64,000 nt of DNA, from positions 1-64,000 of the forward strand of contig NZ_JAHBDK010000086.1 in NCBI RefSeq assembly GCF_019956415.1, read 5' to 3'. Position 1 is the first letter of the stretch. Every line of letters begins with the position of its first letter. Under the pieces are notes generated by a model that made no database searches, was not told where the DNA came from, and worked only from the letters and a program-made list of their open reading frames with translations. A program made the translations under genes and the position numbers. This DNA comes from Pseudomonas sp. GL-B-19 (GTDB lineage Bacteria; Pseudomonadota; Gammaproteobacteria; Pseudomonadales; Pseudomonadaceae). This document shows positions 53,211 to 60,235 of the stretch, in pieces.

Positions 53211-53987
53211 TCAGAAGGGAATGTTGTCGTCAAAATTGACCGGAGGCTTAGGTTGTTTTCTAAGTTCAAAAAGCTGTTTGTTCTCTAATAACCATTCCCA
53301 ACCGGCGGTCGTGAACGAACAGCCGGTGTACTCATCTCCCTGATAGTCAGTGCAGGGTTCGGAAGTTATCAGACCTCGTTTAGTCAAGGTATGAAGCGCA
53401 ATACCGGCAGCTAGATTTGTAAAGCCTGCTTTTTCCATGTCACGTCTTAGCTGATAGACGGATACATTATCGCTAGGAACCATAATGTTCTCACCAATTG
53501 CGGCGAGGGCAACAATTTCATTCTGATCTAGGCCTTCGATCTGTTTTAGCATAGAAGGAGCCGCAGCGGTTTCTAGAGCTTCGGTCTTTTGAATAAGAGC
53601 TTGTATTTTAGATGTGATGCTTTGTTTCAAGGTTTCGAAATTTCGCGGAGCACCAGTCTGGTATTTAATTATTGTTCGATGTTGAACATCAAATGGGAAT
53701 CGAGTTGTGCGCTGTTCGGAACATACAAGTACCACTTCTTTTCCTGACGCGATTGCATATCCCAGCTCAAACCAAACGTTTGGATTATCCAAGCTAATAT
53801 CCGCGAGGCATATACGTGCATCTCGGATTCCCTTCTCGATATCTTGGATAGGGATACTAACCTTTGGATCTTGATCAACACGGTACGGTTCTAGACCTCC
53901 AGCCCTGATTGCCGGAGCAAAGACATCTTCATACCGATGGTCAAAGTCACCTCCGTCAAAAGGCTGCATAACGAAGCAATGCGGCAT
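53211..53987 (-). CDS. Nucleoside deoxyribosyltransferase/TIR-like domain protein
   Basis: 258 residues from ATG 53987, with GGGAG 7 bp upstream (an ATG at 54008 lacks a site). Residues ~1-130 have the deoxyribosyltransferase-like/TIR-like pattern: CFVMQPFDGGDFDHRYEDVFAPAI, IRDARICLADISLDNPNVWFELGYAIASGKEVVLV. Asp63 and the invariant Glu74 of the NxxFELGxA motif are present, as in NAD- or nucleotide-cleaving members. Residues ~165-240 look like a small winged-helix domain (RRDMEKAGFTNLAAGIALHTLTKRGLI). Low GC versus neighbours. A nucleotide-hydrolysing defence effector is the leading hypothesis, not proven. Confidence 0.7.
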   Translation of the reverse strand: MPHCFVMQPFDGGDFDHRYEDVFAPAIRAGGLEPYRVDQDPKVSIPIQDIEKGIRDARICLADISLDNPNVWFELGYAIASGKEVVLVCSEQRTTRFPFDVQHRTIIKYQTGAPRNFETLKQSITSKIQALIQKTEALETAAAPSMLKQIEGLDQNEIVALAAIGENIMVPSDNVSVYQLRRDMEKAGFTNLAAGIALHTLTKRGLITSEPCTDYQGDEYTGCSFTTAGWEWLLENKQLFELRKQPKPPVNFDDNIPF

Positions 53988-54352
53988 GGTCTTCTCCCTG
54001 ATACTCATTTTGCGAGGGTGGCAAACCTGTCAAAAAGGTCACGCCTTGAGATCATTCTAGGTCGGGTGAATGCTCCAATGAGAAAAAATTGTTTTGATGA
54101 CTCAGGACTAATGTCTCAACAGGCATGTTTTCTGCCCGTCGCGAGAGGCAGAAAACGACCCGCATCACCTCTTCGGGCTGGCGGAACATCAATGGCGGCT
54201 TCCGGGATGCCTCAGACATCCGTCTTCGCACAGGCTACTGCCGCACTTTGGCCATTACCGCCCTGATGCGGGATCTCGCTTATTTGAACTGATGCTGTGA
54301 CCATCGTTACGCTCACTGCTTAATAGCGAACTATTTGATGGTAGGAGTGATC
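53988..54352. other. Gap with conserved-looking hairpin and short ORF
   Basis: 365 bp between two minus-strand genes. It holds a 10-bp hairpin GTTTTCTGCC/GGCAGAAAAC (54127-54156, 10-base loop) and a 51-codon plus frame (54111-54266: MSQQACFLPVARGRKR...). The peptide looks like one I have the impression of seeing beside other Pseudomonas accessory genes, but I cannot verify this. No confident gene. Confidence 0.4.
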
Positions 54353-54874
54353 TCAAAACTGGGCAGTGGGCGCTTTCGAGCAATGGTAAGTCGCGGGAGC
54401 ACTGCCATATACCACGCCATCATCGTAATAACGATAGTCGCCGTTTAGCCGGTTCAAAATGTGATGCTCCAACGTTGGCTTGCCAGTCACCGGATTTTGA
54501 ACGCCAGAAGTCCATTTGACCTCGTCCTCGGTGACGGCTGCGGCCAGTCCATTCGCGGCTTTCGAAGCAATATCCAGATGGATCGTTTTTGTAAAGCGCT
54601 GTCCGTAAATCTCTGCCTCGCAAAGCAAATCAAGTGGCCCGGAAGTGGCTGCGGCGGCCGAAGAGACAGAAGAGACAGAAGAGACTGGAGTGTTTGGTGT
54701 TGGCTCTTGCGAAGAAACCACCAGGCCAGCTGCCTTTACAACGGCGATCGCCTTTTCCAGAGGGATGGGCTTTTCAGCACCCAAGATGCAACTTTGAATG
54801 TCGTCAAATTTGCGGTCGCACCCGCTTAGGGCCAGCAACATGCAGGCTCCTCCAAGAATAGTTATTGTTCTCAC
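54353..54874 (-). CDS. Putative lipoprotein with Val-Ser-Ser repeat tract
   Basis: 173 residues. Signal MRTITILGGACMLLALSGC with lipobox at Cys19. After KFDDIQSCILGAEKPIPLEKAIAVVKAAG comes a flexible tract PVSSVSSVSSAAA (encoded by 9-bp tandem repeats at 54662-54686), then a C-terminal domain with paired cysteines (LLCEAE, YHCSKA). No family recognised. In the same strand and island as the TIR-like gene and the nuclease gene, but separated by gaps of 365 and 299 bp. Confidence 0.75.
   Translation of the reverse strand: MRTITILGGACMLLALSGCDRKFDDIQSCILGAEKPIPLEKAIAVVKAAGLVVSSQEPTPNTPVSSVSSVSSAAAATSGPLDLLCEAEIYGQRFTKTIHLDIASKAANGLAAAVTEDEVKWTSGVQNPVTGKPTLEHHILNRLNGDYRYYDDGVVYGSAPATYHCSKAPTAQF
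54662..54686. repeat. 9-bp tandem repeat inside the lipoprotein gene
   Basis: AGAGACAGA AGAGACAGA AGAGACT: nearly three direct copies of a 9-bp unit, in frame, encoding the Val-Ser-Ser repeats. Copy number could vary between strains without frameshift. Confidence 0.75.
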
Positions 54875-55173
54875 GTGATCTCCATTGAGAAATTAAGGCC
54901 GCGGCCCCCAGAATTCCCGCCTTTTAACATGGGGTCCGGTGCAATTGCACCGACCTTATTCGGGCCCGCTTTCAAACGGCCTCTAACCGGTGCAAAGTCG
55001 ACGTTTGAACGTCCATCTGAGCACGCGGACGAACGGCTGGAGATGGCCGATTTCTGCCTGTCACCATGGACTGTAACCGACCCTTTGCAGACTTAGGTTA
55101 AGGGGCTGTGGAAAGCAGTCCCAGTGAACAAAGCGAACGACTTTAGTGACTTGTCATGCATGACCGCAAAGTT
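54875..55173. other. Gap between lipoprotein and nuclease genes
   Basis: 299 bp with no convincing gene. A 73-codon plus frame (54875-55096) has no recognisable features. The right end is the 3' side of the minus-strand nuclease gene; no strong terminator was seen. Confidence 0.5.
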
Positions 55174-55866
55174 TTAGCAGACGCCATGCCGAATGTAATG
55201 CGTTCCTAGAACACCGACACGAACAATGATCTCAAGCGCCGGAAAGCTACGCGCCAAAAATTCGGATATCTGGCGCTGATATGTGTCGTAGTGGTCTAGC
55301 GAAAAATCATCAAAGTTGACTATTACGTACACCAAGCCAGACGGCGAAAAAGACTGAATCTGTTCCACCGCAATCTGAATAGTTGAATCAAGCTTATTAA
55401 GGAACTGTGGGGTTAACTTATAGTAAATGGAACCATCAAATGACTCTTTGGCACTCGTTTTATCTAGTTCATCCTGAGACACATTGATGGTTTTCACTTC
55501 GCAGTAGCGCGCCACACCATTAGCTTCGTACGAAATATCCGGGGTCTTTTTCTTTGGTACGGTCCGCATCAGGCGAATGTTGTGCAGCTCCTGCGCAATA
55601 AGGTACTCGTATGCCAATGCCTCATTCAGTAGATTAAAGAACTGATATTTTCCCCGATCTCCTCGTGGTCCGGGGAATTCCAAATGTGATTTTTCAGAAA
55701 GAACCAACCAGGAATCTGAATCCAGTATGCGGAGTGCATTTTCGTAGATATGCACCTGAGGAAAGGAGTCTGGAAACAAAGACTCTGTTTCACGTCTGCT
55801 CTTTATCCACCAATCATCTGGATGTTTCTTTTCTATCTCTGCAATCAGCTCATTAAATCCGGGCAT
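55174..55866 (-). CDS. Predicted PD-(D/E)XK nuclease
   Basis: 230 residues from ATG 55866; ATG 55890 is also in frame and cannot be excluded. The core shows a PD-(D/E)XK active site: Glu87 in a helix (ALAYEYLIAQEL), then TPDISYEANGVARYCEVKTINV with Asp110, Glu123 and Lys125 in PD-x12-EVK spacing. The C-terminal half (LVYVIVNFDDF..., EIIVRVGVLG) looks like the rest of the restriction-endonuclease-like fold. It is AT-rich relative to the core genome. No methylase is nearby, so it is not a classical restriction pair. Role in defence is inferred. Confidence 0.65.
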   Translation of the reverse strand: MPGFNELIAEIEKKHPDDWWIKSRRETESLFPDSFPQVHIYENALRILDSDSWLVLSEKSHLEFPGPRGDRGKYQFFNLLNEALAYEYLIAQELHNIRLMRTVPKKKTPDISYEANGVARYCEVKTINVSQDELDKTSAKESFDGSIYYKLTPQFLNKLDSTIQIAVEQIQSFSPSGLVYVIVNFDDFSLDHYDTYQRQISEFLARSFPALEIIVRVGVLGTHYIRHGVC

Positions 55867-56141
55867 GTCATAGCGCCTATTGGGCGACATTGCTGTCGTA
55901 TAACGTTCCTTGTCGTCCTGTAAGTCCTAGACCCATCTATCGAGGGGAGACACGTCTGGGGTGACGGCAAGCCCTGCTGCGGTGAGACTCAGCGCAGCAA
56001 GTTGACGCTACCTATTTGCCGCTGGTCTGTCCACCGACTGCTTGTGGCCGCTCTCTGCCGCTCGCCTCTTGTACGTGCATTGGTCAACGTAGTTAAGTCG
56101 TACAAGTATTCATCAGCCAGGGTCTCAATCCTGCGCTTGAT
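55867..56141. other. Gap upstream of the nuclease gene
   Basis: 275 bp containing the nuclease promoter region and a hairpin TGCTGCG...CGCAGCA (about 55977-56002). A minus-strand open frame of ~66 codons without a start (including RRIETLADEYLYDLTTLTNARTR) may be a decayed gene. Nothing else is recognised. Confidence 0.4.
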
Positions 56142-56216
56142 GGTAGCTGTGCGTAGGGCTCGCTTGGGCTCGCCGATTTCTTAGCTCGTCGGTCTACTAA
56201 CCTGCGTACAGCTGCC
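56142..56216 (+). ncRNA. Candidate structured RNA element, right copy
   Basis: A 16-bp stem (56142-56157 with 56201-56216; three G-T pairs) encloses GCTC-GCTT-GGGC (56158-56169) and GCCGA/TCGGT (56172-56176 with 56189-56193). Compared with the left copy at 51839, every changed stem base keeps pairing; one inner pair changes from G-C to A-T on both sides. It ends 55 bp before the ATG at 56272 of a broken gene with the same N-terminal motif. Confidence 0.55.
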
Positions 56217-56271
56217 TCCATTTCGTTTAGTAGCGGACTGGTCGCAGCCTCATTCAGAGAGAGCTAAGACA

Positions 56272-56405
56272 TGTTCAAAGTCACACCCAACCCGCCGGAC
56301 AGCCAAGCAAGAAAGAGTTTGCCCACATGGTATTAGCTACCTATGGATGAGCCGGAGGTGGTGGCGATTTTGCCAAACAACGAAACCGCGTCGGTTGACG
56401 TGTAG
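56272..56405 (+). pseudogene. Remnant of a DUF6124-like gene
   Basis: ATG 56272 begins MFKVTPNPPDSQARKS, matching the MIKPTPNPPEHED opening of the DUF6124 gene at 51982, but the frame stops after 21 codons (TAG at 56335). The same frame then continues LPMDEPEVVAILPNNETASVDV to a second stop at 56403, where a REPIN begins. This looks like an internally deleted or nonsense-mutated copy. Confidence 0.55.
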
Positions 56406-56490
56406 GAGCCAGCTTGCTGGCGATGGCGGTGTGTCAGGCGACTTCAATGTTGATTGATAAGCCGCTATCGCCAGCAAGCCGGCTCCTACA
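56401..56490. repeat. REPIN-type inverted REP pair, CTTGCTGGCGA variant
   Basis: GTAGGAGCCAGCTTGCTGGCGA and its inverted partner with a ~48-bp spacer, at the right edge of the accessory island. Related to the element at 26685. Confidence 0.85.
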
Positions 56491-56542
56491 ATGGTCATGC
56501 GTTGTCCGATCCGTAAGCGACCGGCATGACCTTCGCGACCAT

Positions 56543-56582
56543 AAAAAATGGGCACCCAACCTCGTTGGCGTGCCCATTTTTT
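56543..56582. terminator. Rho-independent terminator after HU gene
   Basis: AAAAAATGGGCAC...GTGCCCATTTTTT with an inner CCAAC/GTTGG stem, 36 bp past the stop of the minus-strand HU gene. Confidence 0.93.
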
Positions 56583-56617
56583 ATGCCGCTCATCCGCTAG
56601 GCGGGAGTCGGTGCGTG

Positions 56618-56893
56618 TTACGGATTAACGCTGTCTTTCAACGATTTGCCTGGCTTGAAGGCGACGGTGTTGCTGGCCTTGATTTTGACGGGTTCACCGG
56701 TTTGCGGGTTTTTGCCGGTGCGGGCACCGCGGTGGCGTTGCAGGAAGGTACCGAAGCCCACCAGCGTGACGCTGTCCTTGCGATGCAGAGCGCCGGTGAT
56801 TTCTTCGAGAACGGCGTTGAGAACGCGGTTGGCCTGCTCTTTGGTGAGGTCTGCTTTTTCAGCAATTGCAGCGGCGAGTTCTGGTTTACGCAT
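56618..56893 (-). CDS. hupA: HU-family DNA-binding protein
   Basis: 91 residues with the full HU fold: MRKPELAAAIAEKADLTKEQANRVLNAVLEEIT, VGFGTFLQRHRGARTGKNPQTGEPVKI (the DNA-wrapping arm) and VAFKPGKSLKD. It bends and compacts DNA as a dimer. AGGGG is 9 bp before the ATG. The symbol follows recalled P. putida naming at this locus. The island starts just downstream of its terminator. Confidence 0.94.
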   Translation of the reverse strand: MRKPELAAAIAEKADLTKEQANRVLNAVLEEITGALHRKDSVTLVGFGTFLQRHRGARTGKNPQTGEPVKIKASNTVAFKPGKSLKDSVNP

Positions 56894-57086
56894 TTAGTGA
56901 AGCCCCTTTGACGGTTTTTTGTTGTTATGTCCGTGCTGTTCTCGTTGGAACAGCGCCCAAGGTGCCGCAGATGCTCTACTCTGCGGCAGACGGGAATGAG
57001 GATGGCACGCACGGAAGAGCCGCGCCAGTATCGGCGCGAGCTTTGTAGGGGCAAAAGCGGGGTGATTCCGACAGAACGACCGCTAT

Positions 57087-58235
57087 TTACGCCAGCAGTG
57101 CCGGAAGCTCTTTGTTGAGGGCCAGTTTTTCCATGACGGCCGTGCCTGTCAGGGCATAACCGAGCAGTTTTCCGCTGGCATCGCGGCATAACACTTTGAT
57201 GTCAGCGCCCTGCCCTTCGACCGTCCAGACGCCCTCGCTGCCCCGTGGTGGCGGTGATACCACTAACGGACACACCGGGGTTTTCACGGTGATCGGCATG
57301 GGACCGTAGCTCACTGGCGTAGAGTTTCCAGCCAGAGTCTGGGCCAGCGCTCTTGCACAGCTCATCAGGGGCATGACGTACAGCAAATTCAGTCCATCGA
57401 CCTCGGCGCAGTCGCCCAGCGCGTAGATATTGTCATGGGAGGTTTTCAGGTGACGGTCGACCACCACGCCACGATTGACTTGCACACCGGCCGCGGCCGC
57501 CAGATCGATACGCGGGCGCAGGCCAATGGCCGAAACCACGACGTCGCAAGGAATCACCTGACCGTCGGACAGATGCGCTTCCAGGCCATCCGCTACGCGC
57601 TGCAAGCGATTGAGCACCGGCCCGAGGTGGAAACGCGCGCCGAGGCTTTCCAGCCCGGCCTGGACGGCAGCCGCCGCTGCCGGGTGCAACAGGGTCGGCA
57701 TGACCTGCTCGCACGGTGCAACCAGTTGCACCTCGTAACCGCCAAGGCTCAAATCATTGGCGAACTCGCAGCCAATCAGGCCAGCCCCGAGCAGCAACAC
57801 CCGACGCTTGCCGGCTGCCGCTGCGCGAAAGCGCGCGTAATCTTCCAGATCGTTGATCGGGAACACGCAATCCGCTGCGTCGCCTTCGATAGGCACCCGC
57901 ACGGTTTCCGCGCCCCAGGCCAGAATCAGGTCACGGTAAAACACCGCTTCTTCACCGATCCACAAGCGCTTGTGGCCCGGATCGATGCCACTGATGCGCG
58001 TGTGGGTGCGCACTTCGGCTTTCAACTGCTCGGCCATGGCGCCGGGTTCGGCCATGCTCAGGCCGTCGGCGTCTTTGTTTTTGCCGAAGCCGGTGGAAAG
58101 CATCGGCTTGGAGTAGGAGCGCCCGTCATCGGCGGTAATCAGGAGCAACGGGGTTTCGCTATCGAGCTTGCGAAACTCCCGGGCCAGGTTGTAGCCGGCC
58201 AGTCCGGTACCGACGATCACGACAGGTGCGTTCAT
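57087..58235 (-). CDS. rubB: Rubredoxin-NAD(+) reductase
   Basis: 382 residues. FAD motif VIVGTGLAGYNLAREFRKLD at the N-terminus, NAD motif LLLGAGLIGCEFANDLSLGG near residue 145, and the second FAD contact IYALGDCAEVDG (~270). It passes electrons from NADH to rubredoxin, which serves alkane hydroxylases or other oxidases. Ribosome binding site GAGGAG. It lies downstream of rubredoxin on the same strand with a 20-bp gap. Confidence 0.94.
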   Translation of the reverse strand: MNAPVVIVGTGLAGYNLAREFRKLDSETPLLLITADDGRSYSKPMLSTGFGKNKDADGLSMAEPGAMAEQLKAEVRTHTRISGIDPGHKRLWIGEEAVFYRDLILAWGAETVRVPIEGDAADCVFPINDLEDYARFRAAAAGKRRVLLLGAGLIGCEFANDLSLGGYEVQLVAPCEQVMPTLLHPAAAAAVQAGLESLGARFHLGPVLNRLQRVADGLEAHLSDGQVIPCDVVVSAIGLRPRIDLAAAAGVQVNRGVVVDRHLKTSHDNIYALGDCAEVDGLNLLYVMPLMSCARALAQTLAGNSTPVSYGPMPITVKTPVCPLVVSPPPRGSEGVWTVEGQGADIKVLCRDASGKLLGYALTGTAVMEKLALNKELPALLA

Positions 58236-58255
58236 TCCTTACTCCTCTAATTGTT

Positions 58256-58426
58256 TTAAGCAGCGATTTCGATCATTTCGAAATCCATCTTGCCCACGCC
58301 GCAGTCCGGGCACAGCCAGTCTTCCGGTACGTCTTGCCACAGTGTGCCCGGCGCAATGCCGTCGTCCGGCCAGCCTTCGGCTTCGTTATAGATCAGGCCA
58401 CAGACCACACATTGCCACTTTTTCAT
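58256..58426 (-). CDS. rubA: Rubredoxin
   Basis: 56 residues, translated by hand: opens MKKWQCVVCGLIYNEAEG and contains EDWLCPDCGVGK. Both CxxCG pairs for the single iron are present. ATG 58426 has GAGG 9 bp upstream; an ATG at 58434 is within the ribosome binding site. It is the first gene of rubA-rubB. P. aeruginosa has two rubredoxins here, but only one was found in this window. Confidence 0.95.
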   Translation of the reverse strand: MKKWQCVVCGLIYNEAEGWPDDGIAPGTLWQDVPEDWLCPDCGVGKMDFEMIEIAA

Positions 58427-58626
58427 TGGGTTCATCCTCAGGATTCAGGCGTATTGCCGGCGCGAACGGTCGATGGTTGCAGCGCTGCCGTCCGGCTCAG
58501 GGCGTTTTGTACTGATCGTGCCCGACAGATGCAAGCCTGTTCGGCGCAATGGCAGCCCGGATCAATCAAAATCGCTGACTGACATGGTAAGCTCGCCGCC
58601 TCATTTGCTGCCAATAATGACTCACT

Positions 58627-59178
58627 GTGCCGCACTCAATATCCCCGCCGTGGCTCCCCCAAAGCCAACTCACGCCCCTCCCCGACGCGTCTACCCTCGA
58701 CTGGCTGTTCGACGAAGGCTCCCTGACCCGACGGCTGATCCGTTTGTCGAATGACAGCTTCAGCGTCACGCCGCTGTTTGAAGGCTGGCAACCGTTGCGC
58801 GCCGACGAATGCGTCGCGCTGGACCTGGCCGAAGGCAGCGAGGGCTGGGTGCGCGAGGTTTACCTGCGCGGCCACGGCGAGGCATGGGTATTTGCCCGCA
58901 GCGTGGCGGCACGCAGCGCATTGCAGGGCGATGGGTTGCACATGGACGAATTGGGCAGCCGCTCGCTGGGGGAATTGCTGTTTTGCGATCACGCGTTCCA
59001 GCGCCGCGCTATCGACGTTTGTCACTATCCTCAGGCATGGCTGCCGCAGGAGTGCCGGGCACCTGAGCTGTGGGGCCGGCGCTCGCGTTTCGACCGTGGC
59101 GCCTTGAGCGTACTGGTGGCCGAAATCTTCCTGCCGACCTTGTGGAACGCCACCCGCGCCCATCCGGAGAACTGCTGA
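58627..59178 (+). CDS. ubiC: Chorismate lyase
   Basis: 183 residues. It splits chorismate to 4-hydroxybenzoate, the first step of ubiquinone synthesis. Seen: TLDWLFDEGSLTRRLIRLS, WVREVYLRGHGEAWVFARSV, and LGELLF. The start is GTG at 58627; the nearby ATG is out of frame. Its stop overlaps the ubiA start (TGATG). Confidence 0.92.
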   Translation: MPHSISPPWLPQSQLTPLPDASTLDWLFDEGSLTRRLIRLSNDSFSVTPLFEGWQPLRADECVALDLAEGSEGWVREVYLRGHGEAWVFARSVAARSALQGDGLHMDELGSRSLGELLFCDHAFQRRAIDVCHYPQAWLPQECRAPELWGRRSRFDRGALSVLVAEIFLPTLWNATRAHPENC

Positions 59179-60068
59179 TGTACCAGAGCCTGCTCAAGTC
59201 CCTGAACCGCTTGAATCCACGGGCCTGGGATTTCATCCAGCTGACGCGCATGGACAAGCCGATCGGCATTTATCTGCTGCTGTGGCCGACACTCTGGGCG
59301 CTGTGGATTGCCGGGAAAGGCTCGCCGTCGCTGGCCAACGTTGTGATTTTCGTTTTGGGCGTGATTCTGACCCGCGCCGGCGGCTGCGTGATCAATGACT
59401 GGGCGGACCGCAAGGTCGACGGCTACGTGAAACGCACCGAGCAGCGGCCCTTGGTCAGCGGCAAAATCAGTTCCAAAGAAGCCCTGGTGTTCTTCGCACT
59501 GCTGATGGGTGTGAGCTTTTTGCTGGTGCTGTGCACAAATGCGGCAACAGTCTGGCTGTCATTGGGTGGTTTGGCGCTGGCGTTCAGTTATCCGTTCATG
59601 AAGCGCTACACCTATTACCCGCAAGTGGTGCTGGGCGCTGCGTTTTCGTGGGGGATGCCGATGGCGTTCACGGCCGAGACCGGTGAATTGCCGGCGGTCG
59701 CGTGGCTGCTGTGGATCGCCAACCTGCTGTGGACCGTGGGTTACGACACTTATTACGCCATGACCGACCGTGACGACGACCTGAAGATCGGCGTGAAATC
59801 CACGGCAATTCTGTTTGGCGATGCGGACCGGGTGATCATCCTGACGTTGCAGGGGTTGGCGCTGGGCTGCTTGTTGCTGGCCGGGGCGAAGTTCGAGCTC
59901 GGTGGCTGGTTCCATCTAGGCTTGCTGGCGGCTGCGGGCTGTTTCGCGTGGGAATTCTGGTACACCCGCGACCGGGACCGGATGCGTTGTTTCAAGGCGT
60001 TTTTGCACAATCACTGGGCCGGATTGGCGATCTTTATCGGGATTGTCCTGGATTACGCACTGCGTTGA
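59178..60068 (+). CDS. ubiA: 4-hydroxybenzoate polyprenyltransferase
   Basis: 296 residues from ATG 59178, which overlaps the ubiC stop. Nine or so membrane helices. The two Asp-rich motifs are NDWADRKVDG (about residue 74-83) and DTYYAMTDRDDD (~191-202), which bind Mg-diphosphate. It prenylates 4-hydroxybenzoate in ubiquinone synthesis. The longer upstream frame is the ubiC gene in another frame. Confidence 0.96.
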   Translation: MYQSLLKSLNRLNPRAWDFIQLTRMDKPIGIYLLLWPTLWALWIAGKGSPSLANVVIFVLGVILTRAGGCVINDWADRKVDGYVKRTEQRPLVSGKISSKEALVFFALLMGVSFLLVLCTNAATVWLSLGGLALAFSYPFMKRYTYYPQVVLGAAFSWGMPMAFTAETGELPAVAWLLWIANLLWTVGYDTYYAMTDRDDDLKIGVKSTAILFGDADRVIILTLQGLALGCLLLAGAKFELGGWFHLGLLAAAGCFAWEFWYTRDRDRMRCFKAFLHNHWAGLAIFIGIVLDYALR

Positions 60069-60071
60069 TTT

Positions 60072-60202
60072 GTAGCAGCTGGCGCAGCCTGCGTCCGGCT
60101 GCGCAGCAGTCGTAAAGCCTGCTCACGCGGTGATTCAGATGTACCGCGCAGGCAAGATTCACGACTGCTGCGCAGCCGGACGCAGGCTGCGCCAGCTGCT
60201 AC
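60072..60202. repeat. 42-bp perfect inverted repeat (REPIN of another class)
   Basis: Arms GTAGCAGCTGGCGCAGCCTG... (60072-60113) and their exact complement (60161-60202) are separated by 47 bp. Each arm also folds internally. It lies between convergent ubiA and the COG4315 gene, and has no sequence in common with the other REPs. Confidence 0.85.
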
Positions 60203-60235
60203 GGGGTTGCAATCCCTTGAGGTTCGCAACATCCG

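Noticed and set aside
55665..55856. 63-codon plus-strand ORF antisense to the nuclease gene
   Set aside because: Shadow frame with no motifs; the minus frame has a clear nuclease active site.
51479..56540. Search for a tRNA, integrase, IS element or direct att repeat bounding the island
   Set aside because: None found by eye; only REPINs and the two folded elements frame it.
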